A stretch of DNA of 50,674 bases from Candidatus Zambryskiibacteriota bacterium (GCA_023267045.1 JAHFOB010000005.1:1-50674), one strand, 5' to 3'. Positions 26,257-35,467 are shown, counted from the stretch's first letter. The notes: generated by a model not told the origin, from the sequence alone. Program-made: numbers and translations.

Positions 26257-27156
26257 TTATTTTTGGTGCTTACTACAAAAATGCGCGCTTCTACCGCCTA
26301 TAACTTTTCGGAGTATTGTTCCGCCACAGCCTTTTTTTAGGCATTTCTGTTTTGTTCGTCTGTATACTTTGTGTGCATTTTGGAAATTACCTTTTTGTCC
26401 ATAAATATTCCGATAATCTGACATTGAATCTCCCCCCATTTCTATTCCGGACTCAAGTATTTTTTTCATGTTAATCCACATAGTTTTTAGATCTGAGTCA
26501 CTTATTTTTTCAGTTTTTCTTTCAGGATGGATGCTGGATGCCCAAAGTATTTCATCTGAATAAATATTTCCTATTCCCGCTAAAACAGTTTGGTCCATTA
26601 GGACAGTTTTTATTTTCTTACCCTTTTTTGTATTGATTTGTTTTTTGAAAGTATCAAAACTCAAATCTTGCAAGGGTTCTGGACCGAGTGGCTCTAAATC
26701 TACCAAGTCACTTCTTTTTGCTGTTTCAAAAAGTATTACCTTCGCGAATTTACGCATATCTGAAAAGGCCAAGTGTTTTCCGTTTGATAGGGAAAAAGTA
26801 AGATGGATAAACTGATTAAACGGGTCAGATAAAAGTTCCTCGTCACTTTTCCACTTTCCATTTTTAAAGTAATACTTTCCGTACAAGAGGTGGCCAGTCA
26901 TTTTCATATGAATAAGAATAGTTTTTCCTCCTGTGAGATGAATCAGGATATTTTTTCCTCTTCGCTCTGCGCTAAGAAATTTTTCTCCAGAAATTTCTTT
27001 TTTAAAATGATCAAAATACTTTTTGTTTTTAATGCTAATTTTACTTTTACTTGTTGTGCGCAAAAAATAGTCAGACCAAACATTTTTTATAGTTAGTTTT
27101 TGTAAGACTTCGTTCAGTCCTCTTACGGTTGTTGTAACCTCGGGAAGTTCAGGCAT
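26257..27156 (-). CDS. mutM: Formamidopyrimidine-DNA glycosylase (Fpg/MutM)
   Basis: Mature start 'MPELPEVTTTVRGL', 'AGIGNIYSDEILWASSIHPER', zinc finger 'CLKKGCGGTILRKVIGGRSAHFCSKHQK'; start reset from 27165. Confidence 0.95.
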   Translation of the reverse strand: MPELPEVTTTVRGLNEVLQKLTIKNVWSDYFLRTTSKSKISIKNKKYFDHFKKEISGEKFLSAERRGKNILIHLTGGKTILIHMKMTGHLLYGKYYFKNGKWKSDEELLSDPFNQFIHLTFSLSNGKHLAFSDMRKFAKVILFETAKRSDLVDLEPLGPEPLQDLSFDTFKKQINTKKGKKIKTVLMDQTVLAGIGNIYSDEILWASSIHPERKTEKISDSDLKTMWINMKKILESGIEMGGDSMSDYRNIYGQKGNFQNAHKVYRRTKQKCLKKGCGGTILRKVIGGRSAHFCSKHQK

Positions 27157-27175
27157 AAAAGTCAAATAATTTTAC

Positions 27176-27283
27176 AATTTTTAATTTTACAATTTTTAAT
27201 CAATTTGCAATGAATAAATTTTCAAATTGAACCATTGAAAATTCAATGAAAATTGAGAATTGTAAATTGAAAATTTGAAACTA
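27176..27283. repeat. AT-rich intergenic palindromic repeat, copy 1
   Basis: 'caatttttaatcaatttgcaatgaa...cattgaaaattcaatgaaaattgagaattgtaaattgaaaattt'; matches 44652-44751. Confidence 0.85.
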
Positions 27284-27871
27284 CGATAGTAACTTTAGTG
27301 CTTTCTTTATTTTCTCACCAGTGTCTTTGGTATCAGAAACTTTTTTCAAAGCTTCACGAACTTCGCGTTCACCATAACCGAGAGATTTCAAAGCTTCTAG
27401 GGCGTCAACATCCCCAGAAACAGAAGCACTCATATCGACAGATAGTCCAACAAGTTTGTCTTTTAATTCAATAACAATTTTTTCAGCATTTTTCTTGCCG
27501 ATGCCCGAGACTTTTGTCAGATGACTCGTGTCTCCAGTTGAAATAGCGTGCCGGAGATTTCCGAGTGTTGCGATTGAAAGTATTGCCAAAGCGGATTTTG
27601 GCCCTATGCCGGAGACAGAAATAAGAAGTTCAAAGAAGTCCAGTTCTTCTTTTGTACCAAAACCATACAGGTCCAAAGCATTTTCACGGACAGCCAAATA
27701 TGTCCAAAACTCTGTCGTAGTCGACGCCTTATATGATTTATCGCCTGCGCTTCGCTTCGGCAAGGAAGTCGTGTTTGTATAAACTTTGTAGCCGACTCCA
27801 GATACATCTAAAATGACAGATTTGATGTCTTGATGTACCAACGTGCCCTTGAGGTGACCAATCATAGGCAC
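27281..27871 (-). CDS. ruvA: Holliday junction DNA helicase subunit RuvA
   Basis: 'MIGHLKGTLV', 'SGIGPKSALAILS', 'VSGIGKKNAEKIVIELKDKL', C-term 'ALKSLGYGEREVREALKKV'. Confidence 0.93.
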   Translation of the reverse strand: MPMIGHLKGTLVHQDIKSVILDVSGVGYKVYTNTTSLPKRSAGDKSYKASTTTEFWTYLAVRENALDLYGFGTKEELDFFELLISVSGIGPKSALAILSIATLGNLRHAISTGDTSHLTKVSGIGKKNAEKIVIELKDKLVGLSVDMSASVSGDVDALEALKSLGYGEREVREALKKVSDTKDTGEKIKKALKLLS

Positions 27872-28008
27872 AGTGTACCTTAATTTTTAGAAATGAAAAA
27901 GCGCCAATGTAATAATTACAATTTGGCGTTTTTCTATCATGCTATGCATGACGAAATTTATTGTTTTGCTCACTATAGTAGTAAAACAATAAATATAACG
28001 AACAGGTC

Positions 28009-28137
28009 TTACTTTGAGTCGTACTTGCGGAGGAAGTCCAACAGATCTCCGAGAGGAACTTTCACTTCGAGCAGTCTCTCGAGCTCGGATTTCTGCGGGG
28101 TTACAGGGACGATTGCACCGTGACTTCGAAATAACAT
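28009..28137 (-). CDS. Small 42-aa protein of unknown function, GC-rich
   Basis: MLFRSHGAIVPVTPQKSELERLLEVKVPLGDLLDFLRKYDSK*; AGGAGG RBS and TTGACT-17nt-TATGAT promoter upstream; below the cutoff of the supplied ORF track. Confidence 0.7.
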   Translation of the reverse strand: MLFRSHGAIVPVTPQKSELERLLEVKVPLGDLLDFLRKYDSK

Positions 28138-28250
28138 CTGGCCTCCTATTTGAAAGACTCAAAGAACTACCCTGCATCATAGCATGTCTGTAGTATAAAG
28201 TCAAGAAGAAAAAATTGCTAAAAAATGATTTATCTGTTACTATCTTCTTC

Positions 28251-28511
28251 ATGCCGATTACAGCATCAGCCAAAAAGGCTCTCCGATCGTCTGCCAAAAA
28301 GCAGGACTTTAATTCTGTAAAAAAAGATCTCATAAACAAAGTCGTCAAAAAAGTTAAAAAGCTAGTATCTGAAAAGAAAATAAAAGAGGCTATGGCAATG
28401 ATGTCAGAAGTTCAAAAAACTTTTGATAAAGCTGTTAAGACTGGATTATTGAAACTGAACACCGCTTCTCGAAAGAAATCTCGAATTTTCGCCATGATAA
28501 AGAGGGGGTAG
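28251..28511 (+). CDS. rpsT: Ribosomal protein bS20
   Basis: 'MPITASAKKALRSSAKKQDFN...TFDKAVKTGLLKLNTASRKKSRIFAMIKRG'; start reset from 28215. Confidence 0.92.
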   Translation: MPITASAKKALRSSAKKQDFNSVKKDLINKVVKKVKKLVSEKKIKEAMAMMSEVQKTFDKAVKTGLLKLNTASRKKSRIFAMIKRG

Positions 28512-28522
28512 GAAGAGCAAAC

Positions 28523-28558
28523 AAAAACCACCCAGTTACTGACAACTGGGTGGTTTTT
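28523..28558 (+). terminator. Rho-independent terminator after rpsT
   Basis: aaaaaccacccagtt-actgac-aactgggtggtttttt. Confidence 0.92.
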
Positions 28559-28575
28559 TGGTATAATAAAGTGTT

Positions 28576-28983
28576 ATGGCAAAGCTAAAAGATGACAAAT
28601 TAATAAGCGTTGACATCTGGAGACACCTCGTTAACTTTTGGGCTATTGTTCTTTATGTTTTAATACTGGCTGATTTTTTTACACGAAATGGCTTGGTTGA
28701 TTTTCTCGGGCCGATCTCTTCCATATACATCGCAGTTCTAGCCGTGTACTCCACACAAAAAGAATTTGAACGATGGCATGATTATAATATCGGCAGACAC
28801 CCAGGAGAGGTTTACGTTTTTGTCTGGACAGTTTTGATCATCATACTCCTTGCTCTAGAAGTTATATATCGTCATGTCTACAAACTTCCAGGTGAAGTTT
28901 TCATGACATATATTGTTGTTATTGGTATTTTAGCGATTACAAAAAGATCAAAATCCTCCTATCTTTCAAAAAAGAGAAAATAA
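28576..28983 (+). CDS. Small integral membrane protein, unknown function
   Basis: Several hydrophobic segments; plausible start. Confidence 0.7.
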   Translation: MAKLKDDKLISVDIWRHLVNFWAIVLYVLILADFFTRNGLVDFLGPISSIYIAVLAVYSTQKEFERWHDYNIGRHPGEVYVFVWTVLIIILLALEVIYRHVYKLPGEVFMTYIVVIGILAITKRSKSSYLSKKRK

Positions 28984-29042
28984 TATATTTTTTATCTAAC
29001 AATATAGATTTAGCAATGATTTTGTGTTAGTTTTGTTATATT

Positions 29043-29114
29043 GCTCTCGTAGTTTAATGGATAAAATGTTGGCCTGCGAAGCTGGCGATTCCAGTTCGAT
29101 TCTGGACGAGAGCA
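29043..29114 (+). tRNA. tRNA-Arg(GCG)
   Basis: gctctcgtagtttaatggat...gttggcctgcgaagctggc...cgagagca; loop ctGCGaa. Confidence 0.85.
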
Positions 29115-29118
29115 CAAG

Positions 29119-29574
29119 TTAGAAACCAAAGTAGAAAAGAATTTTTTCAAATAAAGGTTCAGTGTGTTCTTCTTCTGGTAAATGTCCAGATAGTTTTGCG
29201 TGGACTTGCTCTACTGTGACATCTTCAATAAAAATAACAATGAAAGGTGAAAAAACTTTTTTTGATTTAAGCAATATTTTCGGATGAATCTCGCGAGTTT
29301 CAATCCAAAACGATTCTATATTTCCATAGACATAGCGTGTTCTACCGACAGTTATCCCAAGATCATCTATAACTATTTCTATAATTATTGGTTTTTTTGA
29401 TGCAAAAAGAGAAAGGGTAAACGAAGAAACCATAATTAAAATAGCAAATATTACATTATTTAGAATTATTGAAATGAGCGCAATAGAAATAGTGACAATA
29501 GCAACTATCCAATACCAATCAGCGGTTTTTTCTCTATGCAAATATTCGACGGTATGCCAGGAAAGTTTTTCCAT
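29119..29574 (-). CDS. Membrane protein with two TM segments, unknown function
   Basis: 'WYWIVAIVTISIALISIILNNVIFAILIMVSSFTLSLFA'. Confidence 0.65.
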   Translation of the reverse strand: MEKLSWHTVEYLHREKTADWYWIVAIVTISIALISIILNNVIFAILIMVSSFTLSLFASKKPIIIEIVIDDLGITVGRTRYVYGNIESFWIETREIHPKILLKSKKVFSPFIVIFIEDVTVEQVHAKLSGHLPEEEHTEPLFEKILFYFGF

Positions 29575-30017
29575 TATTGTGTTAATAGGGGATCAGGGAC
29601 TTTTGATTTGAGTGGAGTTATAGTTGACCAAATAGATAGAGCGCAGGCGATAAGAGCAATATTTTTTATTATGTATTGCCCTTCTAGAGTTGGAACCATA
29701 AAATGTGTCCAAACTTCTGACATCACAAAAATAGGAAGTATTGTTGTGACCATATGAAAAGCAAAAAGACTTAAAGCCCACCTCTCCCATCCTGGGAGTA
29801 TAAATAATAGTCCGATGAGCATCTCAAAAAGTCCGAAGAGAACTATAAAAATTCCGAAAGATATAAAAGGCATCATGTGCGCCATGGTTTTATCAAAAAG
29901 AGTGTGGACCATCGTGCTCGCTGGACTTTGTCCTATAACTTTTAGAAATCCAAACCAAAAGTAAATAATAAACAAAGCGATTCTTGATATAAGAATAGAA
30001 AGGTGTTTTATTTTCAT
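29574..30017 (-). CDS. DoxX/DUF417-like membrane protein
   Basis: 'RIALFIIYFWFGFLKVIGQSPASTMVHTLFDKT'. Confidence 0.6.
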   Translation of the reverse strand: MKIKHLSILISRIALFIIYFWFGFLKVIGQSPASTMVHTLFDKTMAHMMPFISFGIFIVLFGLFEMLIGLLFILPGWERWALSLFAFHMVTTILPIFVMSEVWTHFMVPTLEGQYIIKNIALIACALSIWSTITPLKSKVPDPLLTQ

Positions 30018-30123
30018 GGGTTAATTATACCATTTTTACAACAAGCAAAAAACCCTTTTTGAAAAATTGCGGGAGTGGTTAGATGCGTTTAGAACTGTGG
30101 AGTGGAAGAGTATACAGCAAGAA

Positions 30124-30672
30124 TTACGCCTTATGCCATTCTTTAGCTAACAAGCTATAAACCTCTAAATCTACAAAATGGTCATAAAGCCATTCACCTT
30201 CACGAGCAATACCTTCAAAGATAAAACCAAGTTTTTTGGGAATAGCGGAACTTTTTGTGTTTCCAGTCGCACAAGTGATTTCAATGCGATTTAGTCCCAT
30301 TTCTGTAAATGCATAATCTATCACCGCTTTCAAAGTGTCAGTTACAATACCTTTACCTTGTAACTCTTCTCCAACCCAGTAAGCAATAGAGGTTTTCTTA
30401 TTTGCTGTATCCCAAGGATATAATCCAATTCCTCCAATGTGTTGATTGTTATAGAAAATGCCAAAATCAAGACCTTCTTTGTTGGCAAATCTTTTATTAC
30501 TGTCTATTATGTATTTCTCTGTATCCGCTACACTTTTATCATCATCAAGCCACCCAAGCCATTGTCGTAGATAGGTATCGTTCTTTCTAGTTAACTCAAA
30601 GAAAATTCCCGCATCAGATGGTTCTAGTGTTCGTAGTTCAAGATTTTCTCTAACTGGCAGAGTAAGTTTCAT
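30124..30672 (-). CDS. GNAT acetyltransferase (RimJ/RimL-like)
   Basis: 'RTLEPSDAGIFFELTRKNDTYLRQWLGWLDDD', 'IAYWVGEELQGKGIVTDTLKAVIDYAFTEMGLNRIEITCATGNTKSSAIPKKLGF'. Confidence 0.93.
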   Translation of the reverse strand: MKLTLPVRENLELRTLEPSDAGIFFELTRKNDTYLRQWLGWLDDDKSVADTEKYIIDSNKRFANKEGLDFGIFYNNQHIGGIGLYPWDTANKKTSIAYWVGEELQGKGIVTDTLKAVIDYAFTEMGLNRIEITCATGNTKSSAIPKKLGFIFEGIAREGEWLYDHFVDLEVYSLLAKEWHKA

Positions 30673-30704
30673 AAAATTAGTATATCAAATAAGTTCGTAT
30701 CTTT

Positions 30705-31145
30705 TTATTCCTCAACCTCAATATATTCCAATTTAGCTTGGATAATATCTTTGAAATGAGCTTGTTTCAAAGGATATTCCTTACCATTTGGACAGTAGTA
30801 CTTTTGTTGTTCTTCTTTAGCAGTAAAAACAATGAAGGGCACATACTTTAATGGCTTTTTATCTTTTATATACATTCCAAAAATAATTCTTAATCCTTCG
30901 CTAGGAGACATTCTTGGATTTGTAACAGCACATCTGTCTTTATAAAAAAACACTTTTACATTGTCAGGTAACTCTACTTTATAAAGAAACGCTTGTGCCA
31001 AAGGAACTTGATATTCACTATTTATTCTCTCGTTTATTTTTCCTCTGAAAATCTTATAGTGATTTTCAAGGTCTTTCTCTAAGCTGTGTAATTTCTTCAG
31101 TCTTTTTATGTCTCTTTTGACATAAGGGCCCAGAGAGTATTCCAT
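30705..31145 (-). CDS. Putative toxin partner of the Panacea antitoxin (RelE/ParE-like pattern)
   Basis: 12 nt downstream of the SocA/Panacea gene on the same strand; small basic N-terminus, 'ALFYKVELPDNVKVFFYKDRCAVTNPRM'-like core. Confidence 0.5.
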   Translation of the reverse strand: MEYSLGPYVKRDIKRLKKLHSLEKDLENHYKIFRGKINERINSEYQVPLAQAFLYKVELPDNVKVFFYKDRCAVTNPRMSPSEGLRIIFGMYIKDKKPLKYVPFIVFTAKEEQQKYYCPNGKEYPLKQAHFKDIIQAKLEYIEVEE

Positions 31146-31157
31146 ATCAGTAAAAAG

Positions 31158-31730
31158 CTAGTAGGCCAGTTTTAGTAAATTTTCTTCAGCTTTTTTACTG
31201 AATGAAATAAGTTTTGGGACGGCCTCGTCTTCCTCCTCTTCATCTGAACCATCATCTCTATAAGACACAAAACTAAAGTCTAAAATTTCATTTTGTTTTT
31301 CAGCAGATAGGTATACAGGGTCTCTATGTGCCAAAGTGCAGATTTCTTTTACCGTTAGTTTGTAGTATTTATCACAGGTTGTGTTCACTGCATCAATCTG
31401 TTGGTTGTCTAGATGTTTGAGGTCGTAGTTTTTCAATGCAACATAAGTTCCATTCTCTCCTTTTGTTATGTATCCATCGTCAACAAGCTCTTCTAGAGCT
31501 TGTTTTGCAAGGTTGTATGTAGGAGTTGGGCCTCTTTGGTTTTTTATATAAGGAACTGATGTAAGAGGGATTTGATATTTCTGGAAGTAGTCAGTATCAC
31601 AGAAAAATGTCAGCTTCCATAGTTTTGTCTCAAAAAGCTGGTTATTATAGTTTTCACAGATATACCAGATGAGTTCCTTAAATTTCTCCTTTTTTTGTTG
31701 GGTTTTAGAGCTCATTTTACTATCATACAT
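31158..31730 (-). CDS. SocA/Panacea-domain (DUF4065) antitoxin-like protein
   Basis: 'FKELIWYICENYNNQLFETKLWKLTFFCDTDYFQKYQIPLTSVPYIKNQRGPTPTY'. Confidence 0.8.
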   Translation of the reverse strand: MYDSKMSSKTQQKKEKFKELIWYICENYNNQLFETKLWKLTFFCDTDYFQKYQIPLTSVPYIKNQRGPTPTYNLAKQALEELVDDGYITKGENGTYVALKNYDLKHLDNQQIDAVNTTCDKYYKLTVKEICTLAHRDPVYLSAEKQNEILDFSFVSYRDDGSDEEEEDEAVPKLISFSKKAEENLLKLAY

Positions 31731-31845
31731 ATTATACTTTGTGGTTCCGATGAAGTAAACGAATAGCCCTTGATAATACGGATTTTAGACCTTTCTGCAA
31801 CCTAGTAGCTTGATATTCTTAGCTTTGTAAACTAATGTAAAGAAT

Positions 31846-33225
31846 ATGGAAAGAGCTTTGAAAGGCAACTATTTTGCCGAAGACTTAACACAGAAGAAGC
31901 TGATAGATGACGGCTCCCTGTATGTTTACCAGAGCATACTAGCTGGTCGTTATTCGTTCACAGACCCTATGGGCACTTTTACTGCCTATATTTTGTCCGT
32001 TCCTCTTGAATGGAACAATCTTGATATTGTGAAGTTTATTATCGCAGTAATAAACAAGTATGACTTAAAAATAAGTTATATAAATGTCATATCTAATGCA
32101 ATATCAGATGATTATGTTATAGATATGCCCAAAGAGCTGAAGAAAGCAAAAGAAAGTGGTTCAGAACTGCATACAAATAAGTTTGAGTTCAAGGGAAATA
32201 AAATTGTTACAACCTATCAAGGTGCTTATGCTTGGGCACAAAACTATATTGAAGATAAAAATCCTTTTGACCCTCAACTTCAACGAGTTATAAAAGGTCT
32301 TTTTACAAATACAGCTACAATTGATGACATTTTATTTACCATTGAACATTCAAAGTATTGGGAAGGAAATATCTTAACTCCAAAAAATAAAAATGTAGAT
32401 AAGTATCTATACGCACAGGAGCTATTTAAGAAGTTGCTTGAATTTATATCTATACATATTGACCTTAAGTCAGAAGGTTTAGATAAGATGAAAAAAGATG
32501 TAGAACAGTATATGGAATGGTTTATTCAAGACACCCTTAAAAAAGAGAGTTACAGAAAATCTCTTGGAAATACAAATGTAAAAACCAATCCAAATGTTTT
32601 TACATTTGAAAAGCACAAAGAGATTTTTTTGGAAAAGATGAAGCAAGAGTTTTCAAAGTTTGGAAATGAGTTTGTTATTGAGGATACATTTGACGAACCT
32701 TTTGAGTCAGAACGAATTAGTGAAGAAGAGTTGAGAGCTAGATACAAAAAGAAAGAATTTTTATTCTTTCATACCATATTTGCATTAAACAGACTGAATT
32801 TAATCAAGATATTATCTCTTGGTTCAAATTGGGATTATCACGAAGATTACCCTGTATCTTATGAAGCAAGGATTAGACTCCTTCCGTCTTTACTGACTCA
32901 ATTTGGTTCAAAAAGTGAACAATATGCTATAAGATTTGATACAAACAAATCTCGTTTGTATTTTAAGGATAAAGAAATAAAAATAAAAAAATTTAGCGAC
33001 CAATATCACATATTGAGAATAATGTTTGAAAACCCAAAAGACCTAGCTGATGAATGGTTTTTCTCGCTTGTTGCAGAGAAATACGACTCGTCTGGGCATT
33101 TTTCAGATAAGAAGTTCTACAATGCAATCTACCAGATAAATCTAAAGCTTGGTCGTCTTGGAATAGATGATTTGTTCATTACTACTCGTCAGTCAGTAAA
33201 GATAAACGAGAAGTATATGTCTTAA
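31846..33225 (+). CDS. Element-borne protein of unknown function
   Basis: Long AT-rich ORF divergent from the TA operon; no family recognised. Confidence 0.75.
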   Translation: MERALKGNYFAEDLTQKKLIDDGSLYVYQSILAGRYSFTDPMGTFTAYILSVPLEWNNLDIVKFIIAVINKYDLKISYINVISNAISDDYVIDMPKELKKAKESGSELHTNKFEFKGNKIVTTYQGAYAWAQNYIEDKNPFDPQLQRVIKGLFTNTATIDDILFTIEHSKYWEGNILTPKNKNVDKYLYAQELFKKLLEFISIHIDLKSEGLDKMKKDVEQYMEWFIQDTLKKESYRKSLGNTNVKTNPNVFTFEKHKEIFLEKMKQEFSKFGNEFVIEDTFDEPFESERISEEELRARYKKKEFLFFHTIFALNRLNLIKILSLGSNWDYHEDYPVSYEARIRLLPSLLTQFGSKSEQYAIRFDTNKSRLYFKDKEIKIKKFSDQYHILRIMFENPKDLADEWFFSLVAEKYDSSGHFSDKKFYNAIYQINLKLGRLGIDDLFITTRQSVKINEKYMS

Positions 33226-33247
33226 GATTGTCTTAAGTCGTCTTAAG
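33219..33247 (+). promoter_or_regulatory. Three GTCTTAAG iteron-like repeats upstream of the Rep-like operon
   Basis: GTCTTAAG at 33219, 33230, 33240 (11- and 10-nt spacing). Confidence 0.7.
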
Positions 33248-33288
33248 TAGACATTGCTATACCCTGAAGTGAACCTTCGGGTTATTTT

Positions 33289-33477
33289 ATGTCTGAAGAA
33301 GATAAGAAAAAAGAAATATCCAAAACAGACTGGTCGTTAAAAGACTTACCAGAAGTGGAGCGTAAAAATGTGTTGAATTTTTTCGCTTTGCTTTTGAGGG
33401 TTGATAAAAGAGTAAATCATAAATTGTATGTTGGACACAGTAATCCTAAAGATACCCAGAGGAGCATATCAACTTAA
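33289..33477 (+). CDS. Small protein upstream of and overlapping rep-like ORF
   Basis: 62 aa with plausible start; overlaps next ORF by about 50 nt. Confidence 0.45.
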   Translation: MSEEDKKKEISKTDWSLKDLPEVERKNVLNFFALLLRVDKRVNHKLYVGHSNPKDTQRSIST

Positions 33478-34555
33478 ATCGCATATGTTTACACCCAATG
33501 CGGATATTCTTAAAGGTGCTGGAAACTATCTTGTTAAATGTGTGAGTAACCCAACAGCAAAAGATAAGAGAGAAGGTATTTATAGACCAAGACTTACCCT
33601 CATAAAAAGAATGACAAAAAAGAGAGACGAAATACCGCTCAAAGTTGAGTTTTCAGTTCCAAAGATGCTCTATGGAAATAATGTTGAAGAAGTGGAAGAA
33701 AAAGACTTTGATGCTGTTGTAGAGGCACTACATAGGTCTATGAAAGAAATGGGAGCTCTAGTTTCTGTTGAAGAAATAAAGAAAGCTACAGTATCAGCTT
33801 TTCATCCTTCAAAAAACATTGAGCTTAAGGACGGTTATACTTCGGGTTTTGTTATAACTGAACTAAATAAGGTAAATGCGAGTAAGAAGATGGACTTAAA
33901 CAAAGACAGTTTCAGGAACAACGGGCATTCGCTTCAGTTTTACACAAACTCACATTCACTAGTTGTGTATGATAAAGTTCAAGACTTACGGAAACCAGAC
34001 AAGAGAGCGATAGATAAAGACCAGAACAGCATTCAAGGTTCGTTGTTTGATGTTCTGATTGATAAGAAAAACAAAAGAGAAATCCTGCGAGTTGAAGTTC
34101 GTTTGGCTAAAAAGGTCAAAATGAACTCGGTTATTAAAAGTCTCGGCTTCAAAGAAAGTCCAACTTTTCAAGAAGTATTCAAGAAGGACTTATGTAAAAA
34201 GATAGTTTTGAATTACTGGCAAGAACTCGTTAATTCCAAAGACCTTTTCTTGTTTGATATGGAAAGCAATCCGAAAAAAACATTAGAAAAGGTCTTCAAA
34301 GATAATCCAAAGATAAAACCAAAACAGGCACTATATCTTGTCGGGTTGTGGGCTTTAAGTAAGGAAGGAATAAGGGCTACAAGAGCCATTATAGAGAGAA
34401 GAGCAGACAAAAGAACTTGGTATCGTATAGCAGAAGATTTGCCACTACTCAATGATATTTCGGGAAAGGTATATCACGGCTGGGTTAAGCGAATAAATGA
34501 TGTATTGGCAGATTTTGCTCCATTCAAGTTGTCTACATCTGTAGTTGCAGTGTAA
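33428..34555 (+). CDS. Replication initiator-like protein (phage/plasmid gene II/X, Phage_CRI-like)
   Basis: N-term 'MLDTVILKIPRGAYQL', 'LQFYTNSHSLVVYDKVQDL', 'REILRVEVRLAKK'. Confidence 0.65.
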   Translation: MLDTVILKIPRGAYQLKSHMFTPNADILKGAGNYLVKCVSNPTAKDKREGIYRPRLTLIKRMTKKRDEIPLKVEFSVPKMLYGNNVEEVEEKDFDAVVEALHRSMKEMGALVSVEEIKKATVSAFHPSKNIELKDGYTSGFVITELNKVNASKKMDLNKDSFRNNGHSLQFYTNSHSLVVYDKVQDLRKPDKRAIDKDQNSIQGSLFDVLIDKKNKREILRVEVRLAKKVKMNSVIKSLGFKESPTFQEVFKKDLCKKIVLNYWQELVNSKDLFLFDMESNPKKTLEKVFKDNPKIKPKQALYLVGLWALSKEGIRATRAIIERRADKRTWYRIAEDLPLLNDISGKVYHGWVKRINDVLADFAPFKLSTSVVAV

Positions 34556-34580
34556 AGCATTGTCAAGTATGATTATAAGT

Positions 34581-35285
34581 ATGAAAAACGAAAGACCATA
34601 CACAACTTTGTTCCTTCTTGTTTCTGTAGATGGAAAAATCTCTACAGGAGATACAGATATAATGGATACTGATACAGATTACAAACTTATTAATGGTATT
34701 AAAGAAGGTAACAAACAATACTACGACCTTGAACAACAGACTGACCTACACTCTCTTAACTCTGGAAGAGTGTTTGAGAAAATTGGAATGAATGAAAAGA
34801 CAGATGAGCCAGAAAAGACGCCTGTAAGTTTTATTGTAGTAGACAATAAACCTCATCTAAATAAAAATGGAACTACTTATTTAGCCAAAAAGAGTAAAAC
34901 TCTATACATCATTACAACCAATTCAAATCATCCCGCTTTTGAACTTAAAAAAGATTTTCCAAACATTGAGATACTAAAATACGACAACGAAATTGATTTA
35001 GCTGATGCTCTCAAAAAACTAAAGAAGGATTATGGGGTTGACCGCATTACAATTCAGACAGGAGGCACAATAAATACTTCTTGGGTTCGTGAGGGTTTGA
35101 TTGATAGAGTGTTGCTTGTAGTTGCACCTGCTTTAATTGGAGGTAAGGATACTTCTACACTGATGGACGGTGAGTCGCTACATACACACGAGGAATTATT
35201 CAATATAAAGTCTCTAGAATTAGTCCAAGCAAAACCGCTTGAAAACTCCTATCTACTTCTAGAATATAAAGTAAATAATAACTAA
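34581..35285 (+). CDS. RibD C-terminal/dihydrofolate reductase-like protein
   Basis: 'RPYTTLFLLVSVDGKISTGDTD', 'YGVDRITIQTGGTINTSWVREGLIDRVLLVVAPALIGGKDTSTL'; start reset from 34545. Confidence 0.88.
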   Translation: MKNERPYTTLFLLVSVDGKISTGDTDIMDTDTDYKLINGIKEGNKQYYDLEQQTDLHSLNSGRVFEKIGMNEKTDEPEKTPVSFIVVDNKPHLNKNGTTYLAKKSKTLYIITTNSNHPAFELKKDFPNIEILKYDNEIDLADALKKLKKDYGVDRITIQTGGTINTSWVREGLIDRVLLVVAPALIGGKDTSTLMDGESLHTHEELFNIKSLELVQAKPLENSYLLLEYKVNNN

Positions 35286-35286
35286 T

Positions 35287-35463
35287 ATGACAAATAAAGA
35301 TTTTTACATAGCACAAGAGTTGGCAGATAAGTTAAGAGTCAATGTGATGACGATTTATCGTTATATAAAAGCGAAGAAGTTAAAGGCACATAAAATTGGA
35401 AAAGAGTTTCGCATAGATAAGTCAGAGTTTGAAAGGTTTCTTAATAGCGTAAAAACAAAATAA
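35287..35463 (+). CDS. Excisionase-like HTH (helix-turn-helix domain) protein, 58 aa
   Basis: MTNKDFYIAQELADKLRVNVMTIYRYIKAKKLKAHKIGKEFRIDKSEFERFLNSVKTK; not in supplied ORF list because of length. Confidence 0.9.
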   Translation: MTNKDFYIAQELADKLRVNVMTIYRYIKAKKLKAHKIGKEFRIDKSEFERFLNSVKTK

Positions 35464-35467
35464 ATGT

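Noticed and set aside
27341-27800. RuvA extra loop 'KRSAGDKSYKAST' as another palindromic insertion
   Set aside because: Slightly longer than usual here, but the DNA shows no convincing inverted repeat.
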